A stretch of DNA of 64,000 nt from Luteibacter anthropi (GCF_011759365.1 NZ_JAARLZ010000004.1:62001-126000), one strand, 5' to 3'. Counted from the stretch's first letter, positions 1 to 9,856 are shown. A program made the numbers and translations. Notes: generated by a model not told the origin, from the letters alone.

Positions 1-953
1 TCGCCGCGACGCTCGCGCAGCGGCGGCACGCGCAGTTCGATGACGTTGATGCGATAGAACAGGTCCTGGCGGAACAGTCCCTGCTCGACCAGTGCGGCGA
101 GGTTTTTGTGCGTGGCCGACAGGATGCGTACGTCGACGGGAATCTCGTCGCGACCACCGATGGGGCGCACGGCCTTTTCCTGGATGGCGCGCAGCAGCTT
201 CACCTGCATGTGCAGGGGCAGCTCGGCGACCTCGTCGAGGAACAGCGTGCCCCCCTGCGCAGCCTGGAACAGGCCTTCCTTGTCCACATGGGCACCGGTA
301 AAGCTGCCCTTGCGGTGACCGAAGAACTCGCTCTCCATCAGCTCGGATGGAATGGCGCCGCAGTTCACCGGTACGAAGGTGCCGGCCGAACGCGGTCCCA
401 GCTCATGGATCAGGCGGGCCACCAGCTCCTTGCCCACGCCGGATTCCCCGGCGATGTAGACCGGTGCCTGGTTGCGCGCCAGCTTGGCGATCTTCGAGCG
501 CACTTCGGTCATGACCGCCGAGTCGCCGATCAGGCGGTCGGCACCCGGGGCCGCCTTGGGGGCGCCCGCTTCGGCCTTGCGCTCTTCGGAGAGCCGCAGC
601 GCCGTGCGCACAAGCCTGCGCAACAGCTGGATATCGACCGGCTTGGAGACGAAGTCGAAGGCACCGGCCTTCAGCGCGTTGACCGCGGCATCGACGTTGC
701 CATAGGCGGTGATCATCGCCACCGGCATGTCGGGATGGGTGGCCGCGATGAGCTCGATGATTTCCTGGCCACTGCCGTCAGGCAGCCGCATGTCGGTGAA
801 ACACAGGTCGTAGCGGCGCGCAGCCAGTGCGCTCCGCGCCTCGGCGACGCTTCCCACGGCGTCGACGTCGAGTTCCATCCGACCGAGGGTGATGGTCAGC
901 AACTCGCGGATGTCCCGCTCGTCGTCGATGACCAGAACGGTCTGCTTGCTCAT
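1..953 (-). CDS. pilR: Sigma-54-dependent response regulator, PilR-like (3' end beyond window)
   Basis: This is an NtrC-family activator, read on the minus strand from an ATG at 953 and cut by the left edge after about 317 residues. The receiver domain covers roughly residues 1-120, with the phosphoacceptor Asp in CFTDMRLPDG (about D54) and the conserved Lys in SKP (about 104). The AAA+ sigma-54 activation domain follows: Walker A GESGVGKE (about 169-176), the sigma-54 contact loop GSFTGA (about 216-221) and Walker B GGTLFLDE. The C-terminal DNA-binding helix-turn-helix lies outside the window. It follows the sensor kinase gene by 67 nt, so it is the regulator half of a two-component pair. 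The PilR assignment rests on a membrane PilS-like partner and on sucCD next door, an arrangement known in Xanthomonadales. In that system PilR drives type IV pilin transcription, but no pilA is visible here to confirm it. Confidence 0.88.
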   Translation of the reverse strand, partial: MSKQTVLVIDDERDIRELLTITLGRMELDVDAVGSVAEARSALAARRYDLCFTDMRLPDGSGQEIIELIAATHPDMPVAMITAYGNVDAAVNALKAGAFDFVSKPVDIQLLRRLVRTALRLSEERKAEAGAPKAAPGADRLIGDSAVMTEVRSKIAKLARNQAPVYIAGESGVGKELVARLIHELGPRSAGTFVPVNCGAIPSELMESEFFGHRKGSFTGAHVDKEGLFQAAQGGTLFLDEVAELPLHMQVKLLRAIQEKAVRPIGGRDEIPVDVRILSATHKNLAALVEQGLFRQDLFYRINVIELRVPPLRERRG

Positions 954-1020
954 GGGGTCCGAAAGGTTCGGTGAAGGCGCCCAATGTAACCGCCCCGGCC
1001 GTTCAGGCAAAGGGCGAAAG

Positions 1021-2667
1021 TCACGCCCTGGCCGCCATCAGGGGCATGCCGACGCTGCGGGCCGGGGGTGTGAGGCTGAGGCGGAAGCAGCTTCCGCCGC
1101 CTGCGACGCGCACGTATTCGAGCGCGGCCTGGTTGGCTTCACTCATCTGCCGGGCCAGGTACAGGCCAAGCCCGGTGCCGTATTCGTGGGTGGTGAAGAA
1201 GGGTTCGAAAATCTGTGCGGCCACCTTCGGTGGGATGCCGGGACCCCGGTCGATGACCTCCAGCGTCGGCACGCCGGCCTCGGAGTGGCGGGCCACGACC
1301 ATCACCCGCGCGGCCTCGCCGGGAATGCGACCGTAGCGCAGCGCGTTCTGCACCAGGTTCCAGATGACCTGTTGCAGGTGCTGCGGGTCGGCCACGGCGG
1401 CTACCGGCTCACTGCCCGACACGGCGCGCAGGATATCGTTGCCCAGGTCGTTGCCCTGGCGATACTCCGCCACGAAGTGATGCACCCACTTGCTGAGGTC
1501 CAGTGTCTCCGGGCGCGAACGCTCGCGGCGGGAAAGTTGCAGGATGTTCTCGATGATCTCGTTGAGCCGCGCGCAATGGTTGTTGATGATCTCGACCATG
1601 CGCAGGTCGGTGTCGTTCATGTCGGTGGACTCGGCCAGCAGTTGCGCCGAGTAGTGGATCGCCGCGAGGGGATTGCGGATTTCATGGGCGATCGATGCCG
1701 ACAGCCGGCCCAGCGAGCTGAGCGTGAGTTCTTCCGCGCGACGCGACAGCAGCGAGGTGTCGTCGAGAAAGATCAGCACGTGGGAATCGTCGTTCGCGGC
1801 CAGGCGCGAGAAGCGGGGCACCACTTCCGGGGTGCCGTCCGCGAGCGTGGTGGCGCTTTCGTCCAGCTTGCCCGAGGTGCGCCAGTGGTAGAGCCGTCGT
1901 GACAGCTCAGGCGCCAGCGTGCCGAGGTCGCGCTGGTCGGCGGATGGATTGCCCATCAGCATCCAGGCCGATTCGTTGAGCTGGTGGATGCGGTTGCTCT
2001 CGTCGACCAGCAGCACGCCGGTCTTCATGCGGCGGATGATCAACTCGTTGACCTGGGCAAGGTTGGCCAGGTCGATGCCGCGTTGTTCGGCCAGGGCTTC
2101 CGAGGCGCGGATATTGCGGCCGAGCATGTAGCACAGCGAGGCGCAGGCGAAGTAGGCCGCGCCGAACAGGCCGTATTCCACCAGTTCGCGGTCGGAGGTG
2201 TCCCGGGAATCGGCGATGTCGAACACCGAGTGGCCCAGCATGCCCAGGGTGGCCAGCGCGGCGAAGAACATGGACAGGCGCAGGGGCAGCAGCAGGGCGC
2301 CCGTGGCGATGTTCACCGCCAGCATCATCGAGATGCCCATGCGCACGTCGTGCATGAGCACCAGGGCCATCAGGGCGGCCACGATGTCCAGGATCAGGCC
2401 CGTGGACACCACCAGCACGGGCCGATGCAGCGATTGCCGGGTGCGGGCGACCATGACCAGGGCCGCCAGCAGGTAGGCCATGCCCATCAGGCGGGCCAGC
2501 AGCGGATCGGGCAGGGAGGGCCATGCCATGTGCTCCGGGCGGAAGGCCAGGGCGGTGTACACCGCCGCCTGTCCGAGCCGGAAGTAGTTGAAAAAGAACA
2601 GTTCGTGGCGTGCCGTGGCCGGCGTCGTGCTGGATCGGCTGGGCGTCGGCGGCGCGGGCGTGGACAC
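1021..2667 (-). CDS. pilS: Sensor histidine kinase, PilS-like
   Basis: This is a 548-aa membrane sensor kinase. About six hydrophobic segments lie between residues 30 and 180. A PAS-like linker follows (about 205-310), then a HisKA domain with the phosphorylated His in SIAHEIRNPL (about H328), and an HATPase domain with the N-box NLVQNALRYG and G-boxes DRGPGIP and GTGLGLYLA. The start is a GTG; an earlier ATG in frame is not needed, and GGAGAG lies about 9 nt upstream. The gene is co-directional with and just upstream of the response regulator, so the two are probably co-transcribed. The six-helix sensor plus PAS layout matches PilS, which in pseudomonads responds to pilin level in the inner membrane. 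The specific signal here is inference. Confidence 0.85.
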   Translation of the reverse strand: MSTPAPPTPSRSSTTPATARHELFFFNYFRLGQAAVYTALAFRPEHMAWPSLPDPLLARLMGMAYLLAALVMVARTRQSLHRPVLVVSTGLILDIVAALMALVLMHDVRMGISMMLAVNIATGALLLPLRLSMFFAALATLGMLGHSVFDIADSRDTSDRELVEYGLFGAAYFACASLCYMLGRNIRASEALAEQRGIDLANLAQVNELIIRRMKTGVLLVDESNRIHQLNESAWMLMGNPSADQRDLGTLAPELSRRLYHWRTSGKLDESATTLADGTPEVVPRFSRLAANDDSHVLIFLDDTSLLSRRAEELTLSSLGRLSASIAHEIRNPLAAIHYSAQLLAESTDMNDTDLRMVEIINNHCARLNEIIENILQLSRRERSRPETLDLSKWVHHFVAEYRQGNDLGNDILRAVSGSEPVAAVADPQHLQQVIWNLVQNALRYGRIPGEAARVMVVARHSEAGVPTLEVIDRGPGIPPKVAAQIFEPFFTTHEYGTGLGLYLARQMSEANQAALEYVRVAGGGSCFRLSLTPPARSVGMPLMAARA

Positions 2668-2952
2668 GGGACGATTCTCTCCGCAGGCGACTCCGAAAGG
2701 CCGCAGGTGACAACCAGTATAGGCGCCGGGAACCGCGCGGCAACACGCCCTGCGGCCGGTCCGGCCGGCCCCGGCCGGGCACCATGCGCGGGCGAATGCG
2801 GGTCGCGCCCCTTTCCTTCCGGGGCGCCATACAGGAAAATACGCGGCCGTATTGCGTGAAAAAGGCGCAATCGCTCCATCCCCACACCCGTGCGTGTCGT
2901 TCGCGGCCGCGCGCTTTTCTCACGTGTTTCTCCCGTTCGCTCGAGGTATCGA

Positions 2953-4113
2953 ATGAATTTCCACGAGTACCAGGCCAAAGAACTGTTCGCGAAGTACGGC
3001 ATCGCCGTGCCCCCGGGCAAGGTAGCCAACTCGCCCGACGCAGCCGTCGATGCCGCCAAGCACCTCGGCGGTTCCCAGTGGATGGTCAAGGCCCAGATCC
3101 ACGCCGGTGGCCGTGGCAAGGCCGGTGGCGTCAAGTTCTGCCGCAGCCTGGATGACGTCCGTGCAGCCGCCAAGGGCATGCTCGGCACGAACATGGAAAC
3201 CTACCAGTCGGCCGGCCGCGCGCTGCCCGTCAACCTGGTTCTGGTGACCGACGCGACCGACATCGCGAAGGAACTCTACCTCTCGATCCTCACCGATCGT
3301 GACACCAAGTCGATCTCGTTCATCGCCTCCAAGCACGGCGGCGTGGACATCGAGCAGGTGGCCGCCGAAACGCCGGAAGACATCCACACTTTCCAGGTGG
3401 ATTTCGTCGAAGGCCTCCAGCCGTACCAGTGCCGCGATCTCGGGTTCAAGATGGACCTGAACCCGAAGCAGGTCGGCCAGCTCGTCAAGATCATGCTTGG
3501 CCTGTACAAGCTGTTCAATGAAAAGGATCTTGCGCTGGTCGAGCTCAACCCGCTCGCCATCCTCGAAGACGGCAACCTCGCCGCCCTCGACGGCAAGGTC
3601 AACTCCGACGACAACGCCGAGTTCCGTCACCCGGACCTCGCCGCCATGCGCGACCTCACGCAGGAAGACGCCGCCGAAGCGGCCGCCGTCCAGCACAACC
3701 TCAACTACGTCACCATGGACGGCACCATTGGTTGCATGGTGAACGGCGCTGGCCTGGCCATGGCCACCATGGACGTCATCAAGCTGGCAGGCGGCGAGCC
3801 GGCCAACTTCCTCGACGTCGGCGGCGGCGCCACCAAGGAGCGCGTCTCCGAGGCGTTCAAGCTCATTCTCTCGTCCGACAAGGTCAAGGCCATCCTGGTC
3901 AACATCTTCGGCGGCATCGTCCGTTGCGACCTCATCGCCGAGGGCATCATCGCGGCCGTGAAGGAAGTGGGTCTGCAGATCCCCGTGATCGTGCGCCTGC
4001 AGGGCACCAACGTCGAGAAGGGCCGCGAACTGCTGGCCAACTCGGGCCTGGCGATCACGCCGGCCGACGATCTCAACGATGCGGCCCGCAAGGCCGTGGC
4101 CGCAGCGGCCTGA
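2953..4113 (+). CDS. sucC: Succinyl-CoA synthetase (ADP-forming) beta subunit
   Basis: SucC forms the nucleotide- and CoA-binding half of succinyl-CoA synthetase, the substrate-level phosphorylation step of the citric acid cycle. The ATG at 2953 begins [12 protein letters not shown], the expected SucC N-terminus, giving 386 aa (E. coli 388). The N-terminal ATP-grasp domain contains [14 protein letters not shown] and LVELNPL. The C-terminal ligase domain contains [10 protein letters not shown] and [11 protein letters not shown] longer in-frame reading from 2890 has no family support. The gene precedes sucD by 14 nt, as in most bacteria, and the two must be co-translated. Confidence 0.97.
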   Translation: MNFHEYQAKELFAKYGIAVPPGKVANSPDAAVDAAKHLGGSQWMVKAQIHAGGRGKAGGVKFCRSLDDVRAAAKGMLGTNMETYQSAGRALPVNLVLVTDATDIAKELYLSILTDRDTKSISFIASKHGGVDIEQVAAETPEDIHTFQVDFVEGLQPYQCRDLGFKMDLNPKQVGQLVKIMLGLYKLFNEKDLALVELNPLAILEDGNLAALDGKVNSDDNAEFRHPDLAAMRDLTQEDAAEAAAVQHNLNYVTMDGTIGCMVNGAGLAMATMDVIKLAGGEPANFLDVGGGATKERVSEAFKLILSSDKVKAILVNIFGGIVRCDLIAEGIIAAVKEVGLQIPVIVRLQGTNVEKGRELLANSGLAITPADDLNDAARKAVAAAA

Positions 4114-4127
4114 GGAGCGATAAATCC

Positions 4128-5003
4128 ATGAGCGTCCTGATCAACAAGAACACCAAGGTCCTCGTCCAGGGCTTTACCGGCCAGCAGGGTACCTTCCACG
4201 CCGAGCAGGCTGTCGACTACGGCACCAAGGTCGTCGGTGGCGTGACCCCGGGCAAGGGCGGTACCGAGCACATTGGCCTGCCGGTCTTCAACACCGTGCG
4301 TCACGCCGTCGACCAGACGGGCGCCGATGCCTCGGTCATCTTCGTGCCGCCTCCGTTCGCGGCTGACTCGATCCTCGAAGCCATCGACGGTGGCATCAAG
4401 GTCATCGTGGCCATCACCGAAGGCATTCCGGTGCTCGACATGATGCGCGTCAAGAACGTGCTGAAGTCGCACCCGGACGTCGTGCTCGTCGGTCCGAACT
4501 GCCCGGGCGTCATCACCCCGGGTGAGTGCAAGATCGGCATCATGCCAGGTCACATCCACAAGCCGGGCAAGGTCGGCATCGTTTCGCGTTCGGGCACCCT
4601 GACGTACGAAGCGGTCTTCCAGACCACGAACGAAGGCCTCGGCCAGTCCACCTGCATCGGCATCGGTGGCGACCCGATCAACGGCCTGAACTTCATCGAC
4701 TGCCTGAAGCTCTTCCAGGACGATCCGCAGACCGAAGGCATCATCATGGTCGGCGAAATCGGTGGCAGCGCAGAAGAAGACGCCGCTGAGTTCATCAGCC
4801 AGTACGTCAAGAAGCCGGTCGTGTCGTTCATCGCCGGCGCCTCGGCCCCTCCGGGCAAGCGCATGGGCCATGCCGGTGCGATCATCTCGGGCGGCAAGGG
4901 CACGGCGGAAGCCAAGTTCGCCGCGCTGGAGAAGGCAGGCGTCACCACGGTGAAGTCGCCGGCCGACCTCGGCAAGACCCTCGCCGGTCTGATGAAGAAG
5001 TAA
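4128..5003 (+). CDS. sucD: Succinyl-CoA synthetase alpha subunit
   Basis: SucD (291 aa) is the CoA-binding and phospho-histidine-bearing partner of SucC. It starts [18 protein letters not shown] with the CoA-binding Rossmann segment. It carries GPNCPGVI and the active-site His region [13 protein letters not shown] near residue 246. AGGAG lies 10 nt before the ATG, inside the sucC stop region, consistent with one operon. A strong intrinsic terminator follows 26 nt after the stop. Confidence 0.97.
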   Translation: MSVLINKNTKVLVQGFTGQQGTFHAEQAVDYGTKVVGGVTPGKGGTEHIGLPVFNTVRHAVDQTGADASVIFVPPPFAADSILEAIDGGIKVIVAITEGIPVLDMMRVKNVLKSHPDVVLVGPNCPGVITPGECKIGIMPGHIHKPGKVGIVSRSGTLTYEAVFQTTNEGLGQSTCIGIGGDPINGLNFIDCLKLFQDDPQTEGIIMVGEIGGSAEEDAAEFISQYVKKPVVSFIAGASAPPGKRMGHAGAIISGGKGTAEAKFAALEKAGVTTVKSPADLGKTLAGLMKK

Positions 5004-5029
5004 GAAGCATCGTTCCTTCCGGACCGATC

Positions 5030-5063
5030 AAAAGCCGCGACCCCCGGGTCGCGGCTTTTTTAT
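5030..5063 (+). terminator. Intrinsic terminator after sucCD
   Basis: A 12-bp stem (AAAGCCGCGACC / GGGTCGCGGCTTT) with a tiny C-rich loop is followed by a run of T. It ends the sucCD transcript. The A-run before the stem would let it act on the opposite strand too. Confidence 0.9.
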
Positions 5064-5080
5064 GTGCAAACGCGCACCCC

Positions 5081-5316
5081 GCCCTGTAGGAGCGCGCCTG
5101 CGCGCGACCGGTCATGAAACGTATGCCCCGGTTCCACGGATAGGTTTACCGCGCCGCCGGTCGCGCGCAAGGCGCGATCCTACAATGGCGAGGCTCCCGA
5201 ACCTTGCACTATGCCCTGTAGGAGCGCGCCTGCGCGCGACCGGTCATGAAACGTATGCCCCGGTTCCACGGATAGGTTTACCGCGCCGCCGGTCGCGCGC
5301 AAGGCGCGCTCCTACA
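5081..5316. repeat. Duplicated REP-like inverted pair (two units, 132-bp period)
   Basis: Each unit begins GCCCTGTAGGAGCGCGCC and ends with the inverse, GGCGCG(A/C)TCCTACA, with about 50 bp between, so it can fold into a long hairpin. Unit 1 is 5081-5184 and unit 2 is 5213-5316. The internal sequence (for example CGTATGCCCCGGTTCCACGG) is the same in both, which shows a recent tandem duplication. This fills most of the 325-bp gap between sucD and the protease gene. Confidence 0.85.
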
Positions 5317-5328
5317 GTGGTGGGGTGC

Positions 5329-6438
5329 TTAGTTGATGATGGCGGGGCCGCGGTCGGCGTGACCGGTGGATCGTGGTCCCTCGACGATATAGGCCCTCAT
5401 CCGACGCATGTTTTCGTCCGAATAGGTATAGCAGTTGGCACGGAACGCGGAGGCGGCCGGGTACATGTTGCTTTCGCAGTACCAGGCCCAACGGAAGCCC
5501 AGCTTCGCGTTGTCATGGGTGGCGCCGAACAAATGCCCCAGTTCGTGGGCCACGATCCGGTAGCGCCCGGTGATGGCGGACAACGCGGCGTTGCCTTCCT
5601 GCCAGGCGATACCTGTGACACCGGGCTGCGGATCCAGCAGGGTTACCAGCATGAATTTGTTGAGATGCGTGTCGTCGAAGTCGATGTCTTCGGCCTCTGC
5701 CCATGATTGCGCGATATGGGTCCAGTCCTGTAGTGCTCTCGAATGCATGTAAGGAATGTTCGTGATGCCTTCGACGAAAGCGTGATAGCTGACATCGAAT
5801 CGCACGAAAGGCAACGCGGAGCCGATGGCATCGCTGAGCCACCACGCGACGTAGCCTGCATGAATCTGCGCGGGCGTCATGTAGTCCTTGATATCGTCAT
5901 GGACGAAGATATTGAGCTTTACCGACCGGGATACCACGCCTTCTGGCAGCCCTTCGGAGCGCCTGGAGCGTTGCAGGGGCGCGCCGCCCGGAGTGCCACC
6001 ACCGGCATCGGGAATGACGATGTTTTCGACCCGGGATTCGCCAGCCGAATATCCCGCCACGTGCATGCCGTCCTCCTGCGGCTGGCTGATGTCGATGTGC
6101 CCGTTCCTGCGGGTGAGAACAACGGGGCTATCGCTATACGTGCCCCGGAAGAGACGCCCCTGGGATTCATCGGGGAAGCCGATGGAAACGGGAAGTTCGG
6201 CGTCGATCGTCAATGCGGCGGACGCTTCCGTGGCGAGATCACGCTTTTCGCGTTCACGTTCCACCGGAAGGTCGAGCGTGAAAGGCAGGCCCGATGCCAC
6301 GCCGAGGTCGAACGCCGCGACGACATCTTCCGTGCGCAAGGTGGCGCCATGGGCCCAGTTGGAAAAACTCATGCCTGCCATGAGCACCGCGGCCAGTGCC
6401 GGTATTTTCTTCGCCATGATCGTCACGCGTTGCTCCAT
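5329..6438 (-). CDS. Secreted metzincin-type zinc metalloprotease
   Basis: This is a predicted exported protease of up to 369 aa. The N-terminus has a signal peptide ending near NWAHG. A second ATG at 6417 (MAKKIPALAAVLMAG) gives a more typical signal sequence and may be the true start; neither has a clear ribosome binding site. The catalytic motif HELGHLFGATHD (about 298-309) fits the metzincin consensus HExxHxxGxxHD, in which three His bind zinc and the Glu is the base. A Met in SNMYP downstream could be the Met-turn. The sequence before the motif resembles reprolysin-like (M12/M72) bacterial proteins, and the first 180 residues look like a propeptide or accessory domain. It stands alone between repeats and an L,D-transpeptidase-like gene. 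The substrate is unknown. Confidence 0.75.
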   Translation of the reverse strand: MEQRVTIMAKKIPALAAVLMAGMSFSNWAHGATLRTEDVVAAFDLGVASGLPFTLDLPVEREREKRDLATEASAALTIDAELPVSIGFPDESQGRLFRGTYSDSPVVLTRRNGHIDISQPQEDGMHVAGYSAGESRVENIVIPDAGGGTPGGAPLQRSRRSEGLPEGVVSRSVKLNIFVHDDIKDYMTPAQIHAGYVAWWLSDAIGSALPFVRFDVSYHAFVEGITNIPYMHSRALQDWTHIAQSWAEAEDIDFDDTHLNKFMLVTLLDPQPGVTGIAWQEGNAALSAITGRYRIVAHELGHLFGATHDNAKLGFRWAWYCESNMYPAASAFRANCYTYSDENMRRMRAYIVEGPRSTGHADRGPAIIN

Positions 6439-6544
6439 CGTCCTGTTGGAAGCCCTTCACTCTAGAGCGAGGTGCGTGTCCGTGAATGCGTGTTTTACAG
6501 GCAAGGCGGCAGGACGACAGAAATATCGGCGCAGCCCGTGGCGC

Positions 6545-7297
6545 TCAGGGTGGCGGAAGCTTCCAGGCATCGCGAAGGCGCATGTACTCTGCCCTGGGAA
6601 GCAGGACGAAGACGGGATTTGCCTTCGGATCGAGCCATGCGAGCAGGCGCTCCATCGTTGCGTCCGTCATCGCCGTACAGCCGGCGGTGGTCGAGTCGGA
6701 AGCGCGCCAGAGATGGGCGAAGATGCAGCTGCCACCGCCCGGACGATTTTCAGGATTGTTCTCGATGACAAAGCCCAGCCGGTACAAGTGGTCGCCATTC
6801 AGATGAAGATCACGGCGCATCGGTTCGGTCGATCCTGCGACCGCCGCTTTGCCGACCGTATCTGCGTCCACGAGCTGGTTGTAGTAAGGCGACCCATCGA
6901 CATCCACGCAGTAATCCGTAGCGGTGAGGCCTGTATACGGCATCGCAGTGCGTTGCGAAGCCGCATAGCCGAAGGCCTTGCCGATATGGAACACGCCGGC
7001 CGGGCTACGGTTGTCTCCCTCGTGCTTTTGGGGGCCGTCCTGTGGCAATGGATGAAGGCCGGTTCCCCACGCGCTTCCGTTCTTGCCGATCACGACATCC
7101 GCTGCCGGGCCTTCCTCCTTCCACGAGGACCCGTGGCGGACATAGGTGCGCAGCGTGCCATGGTTGGCCTGCCAGCCGTCGGTAGTCACCACGATCATCT
7201 GCCGGGCGTCGGCCCAGTTATGTGGCGCTCCGGTCGGCAGCACGGCAGAAGACCACGCGAACACGGCGACGTAGGACAGCAGGACGGCTATGCGCAT
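6545..7297 (-). CDS. L,D-transpeptidase (YkuD-fold) family protein
   Basis: This 250-aa exported protein carries the YkuD catalytic signature: a His in CIFAHLW and the nucleophilic Cys in STTAGCTAM (about residue 220). YkuD enzymes cross-link peptidoglycan peptides or attach them to proteins; some members act as carboxypeptidases. The ATG at 7297 (MRIAVLLSYVAVF) has AGGA 8 nt upstream and opens a signal peptide, so it is preferred over the codon at 7327. The gene follows the dipeptide epimerase by 38 nt on the same strand and is the last of four peptidoglycan-related genes. That suggests a role with them in handling wall peptides. Confidence 0.82.
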   Translation of the reverse strand: MRIAVLLSYVAVFAWSSAVLPTGAPHNWADARQMIVVTTDGWQANHGTLRTYVRHGSSWKEEGPAADVVIGKNGSAWGTGLHPLPQDGPQKHEGDNRSPAGVFHIGKAFGYAASQRTAMPYTGLTATDYCVDVDGSPYYNQLVDADTVGKAAVAGSTEPMRRDLHLNGDHLYRLGFVIENNPENRPGGGSCIFAHLWRASDSTTAGCTAMTDATMERLLAWLDPKANPVFVLLPRAEYMRLRDAWKLPPP

Positions 7298-7335
7298 GAT
7301 GATTCCTGGTGAAACCCATGGCGACATGGGTAGTG

Positions 7336-8427
7336 TCAGAGCGGTTCAAGACCCTGGATGCCTCGTATTCCCAGTCCGGGCTCATCCGCGATACTGATCT
7401 GCGCAGCGTCGAAGAGAGTGCTGCTGTCCACCGGATCGAAAGCGCATAGCGCTGGCACATCGAGGTCGATCTTCGTGATGACGTCGGCCCTGGCTGTCGC
7501 CACATGAGCGGCAGCAGCAACACCGATACCCGATTCGAGCATGCAACCCATCATGCATTCCATGCCGTGTTCGCCGGCGATGTCGGCGATGCGAAGCGCA
7601 GCAGAGATGCCACCGGCTTTCATCAGCTTGATGTTCACGATGTCGGCGGCCCGCATGCGGATCAGCTCCAGCACGTCCCTGGGGCCGAAAACGCTCTCGT
7701 CCGCCATGACCGGCGTATGCACACGCTCCGTGATGTAGCGCATGCCTTCCAGGTCGTGTGCTTTCACCGGCTGTTCGAGTAGCTCCGGGTGGATGCCCTT
7801 GTTTTCCAGCGCATGCAGCACGCGCACCGCATCCCTTGCCTTCCAGCCCTGGTTGGCGTCCAGCCGCAGCGTTGCGCGGCCCTGTACGGCGTCGTGGATA
7901 GCCCGGATGCGGTCGAGATCCGTGCCGATCTCCTTGCCGACCTTGATCTTCAGCGAGGGGAAGCCGTTTTCAACGGCCGCGAGTGCATCGGCAACCATCT
8001 TGTCGATGCCATCGACGCTGATGGTGATATCGGTGGTCATTACAACGGGGCTGCCGCCCAGGAGCCGGTAAAGCGGCGCGTCATGCAACTGCCCCCATAG
8101 ATCGTGCACGGCCATCTCCAGTGCAGCCTTTGCACTGGTGTTGTGCGCCATCGCCTGCTGGATGCTTCGTGTGATCCGGTTGAGATCGGCGATGTCCATG
8201 CCGATCAGTCGCGGGCCGATATGGTGCCGTATGGCGTCGATGATCGACGCATGGGTGTCGCCGGTGATTACGGCGGTGGCAGGCGCGCTGCCGTAGCCCG
8301 TACGACCGTCATCGGTATGCACGGTGACCACGACGTCTTCGACATGATCGACCTGGCGCAAGGCCGTCTTGAAGGGCGTCTTCAAAGGAGCGCGGAGCAT
8401 GCCGAGGCGGATATCGGTGATCTTCAT
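7336..8427 (-). CDS. Dipeptide epimerase (L-Ala-D/L-Glu epimerase type)
   Basis: This is a 363-aa enolase-superfamily enzyme. Muconate-lactonizing-type residues are in place: the KIK catalytic lysine pair (about 160-162), metal ligands in LRLDANQG (D190), LLEQP (E218) and MADES (D243), and the second catalytic Lys in NIKLMKAGG (about 267). The family member in E. coli (YcjG) and B. subtilis (YkfB) converts L-Ala-D-Glu from murein into L-Ala-L-Glu, so that ordinary peptidases can degrade it. The ATG at 8427 lies 9 nt after the NlpC/P60 gene stop at 8437, so the two are surely in one operon. Substrate specificity is inferred from the neighbours. Confidence 0.88.
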   Translation of the reverse strand: MKITDIRLGMLRAPLKTPFKTALRQVDHVEDVVVTVHTDDGRTGYGSAPATAVITGDTHASIIDAIRHHIGPRLIGMDIADLNRITRSIQQAMAHNTSAKAALEMAVHDLWGQLHDAPLYRLLGGSPVVMTTDITISVDGIDKMVADALAAVENGFPSLKIKVGKEIGTDLDRIRAIHDAVQGRATLRLDANQGWKARDAVRVLHALENKGIHPELLEQPVKAHDLEGMRYITERVHTPVMADESVFGPRDVLELIRMRAADIVNIKLMKAGGISAALRIADIAGEHGMECMMGCMLESGIGVAAAAHVATARADVITKIDLDVPALCAFDPVDSSTLFDAAQISIADEPGLGIRGIQGLEPL

Positions 8428-8436
8428 GGTGAGCCG

Positions 8437-9843
8437 TCAGTGCGCTGCCGGCCGGATGCGCACGATGCTTGTCATGCGGTCGACGAAGCTCTGGGTATCG
8501 TTGAACATCAAGGGCAGCAGCGGTGTCACAGCAACTTCATTCAACGTGATGCCGCGCATGGTTCCATCGGCCTGCCGGTAGGCGATGCCGCCGACGTCGT
8601 GGATCACATAGGGCTCGCCGTTGATCCGGCCGATCACCATCATGACGTGGCCGGGGATATAGACCAGGTCGCCGACGTCCAGTGCGGCGATGGCCTTGCT
8701 TCGCGCCTCACGGGAATCCTTGTCGGTATACACAGTGTGGTCCAGGCCGGGGCTGATGCTCTGGTCCCCGGTATTGCGGGGCATCTGCACACCCATGCTG
8801 CGATAGACATCGGAAACGAACCCGCTGCAATCGCGACCATTGAAGGCATGGCCCCAGCCGTAACGCTCGCCGAGGAAGCGGAAAGCCTGGCGCACGATGT
8901 TGGCGCGGGTCAGCGGGAGATAATCCGGCGCCGAGTCTTCGTTGCGTTGAAGCAGCGCGGGGTGAAACGACAGCGAACCATCGGCGGCGCGTACAGGAAG
9001 GCTGAGCACCCAGGATGTGTAGGGGCTCTGGCCGTTCACAGGCTGGTCGGCCGGTGCCTTCGTATCCAGCGGAACACGCGTACCCATGTCGAGCTGAAGC
9101 TCGGACAGGGCGGGCATGTCGGGCGTGTAAACCGTGCGTGGCTTGGCGCCGGTCACTATGCGGTATGGGGTGGCGTCTGCATGGGCAAAGACGTCGGTCG
9201 ACGTTCCCGTCGCGGTATCCGCGGCGTGCACCCAGGCTGCATAACGGGGGCTCACCACGAAATGCCATAGTCCGTCGCGACTGGTATGCACGATGACGAG
9301 CGGATCTCCTGGAAAGAGCGCGCTTTCCTGGAAGCGATCGATATCCGTGTCGTCAGGGTGGCTGAAGACACGAAGGTCGGTAGGGTAGCCCCGCAGTGCC
9401 GTGCGTCGTATCGCCATGCCATAGCGAGGCGTTGTGGTTTCGGGGATGTGGTCCAGCGCCGCGTTGGCGAGGATGTCATCGATAGCGCTGGCCGTGACAG
9501 GCTTGCCGACGCTGTCGAACAACGGTTTGTCCGGGCGCTTCGTGAGCTTTGCTATCCAGCCGCTCACGGTTGCCCGCGGCAGCGTGGGCGACAGATGCCG
9601 GATGTCGTGCATGGAAGGGTCGAGCCGGACGATGCGTTCGTTCAAGGCGGCAATGGCCGTGCTATCCAGGATGACATCGTCCGGACGGCCCAGTGTGCCG
9701 ATCCAGAAACCCGGTGTCAGTTGGGCCTCACCGATGCCGGGAACGCCCGAGGGCGGTATGGCGGCATCGGTTGCATAGGCAGGCAGGGCGCCTGCGACGG
9801 CGAGTGCAACGGCAAATAGTGTGCGACGCATGATGAGATTCAT
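8437..9843 (-). CDS. NlpC/P60 endopeptidase with SH3-like domains (YkfC-like)
   Basis: This is a 468-aa exported protein. The signal peptide is MNLIMRRTLFAVALAVAGALPAYA. The C-terminal NlpC/P60 domain has the catalytic Cys in GRDCSGFVSD (about C339) and the His in PGHVMMVIG (about 398). The middle section, about residues 130-290, looks like the SH3b domains of YkfC-type enzymes, which cleave gamma-D-Glu-diamino acid bonds in murein peptides. The start at 9843 has AGGGA 8 nt upstream and sits 13 nt after the DUF819 stop, so this gene belongs to that operon. It would supply L-Ala-D-Glu to the epimerase encoded next. Confidence 0.87.
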   Translation of the reverse strand: MNLIMRRTLFAVALAVAGALPAYATDAAIPPSGVPGIGEAQLTPGFWIGTLGRPDDVILDSTAIAALNERIVRLDPSMHDIRHLSPTLPRATVSGWIAKLTKRPDKPLFDSVGKPVTASAIDDILANAALDHIPETTTPRYGMAIRRTALRGYPTDLRVFSHPDDTDIDRFQESALFPGDPLVIVHTSRDGLWHFVVSPRYAAWVHAADTATGTSTDVFAHADATPYRIVTGAKPRTVYTPDMPALSELQLDMGTRVPLDTKAPADQPVNGQSPYTSWVLSLPVRAADGSLSFHPALLQRNEDSAPDYLPLTRANIVRQAFRFLGERYGWGHAFNGRDCSGFVSDVYRSMGVQMPRNTGDQSISPGLDHTVYTDKDSREARSKAIAALDVGDLVYIPGHVMMVIGRINGEPYVIHDVGGIAYRQADGTMRGITLNEVAVTPLLPLMFNDTQSFVDRMTSIVRIRPAAH

Positions 9844-9856
9844 GTCCCGATCCCTG

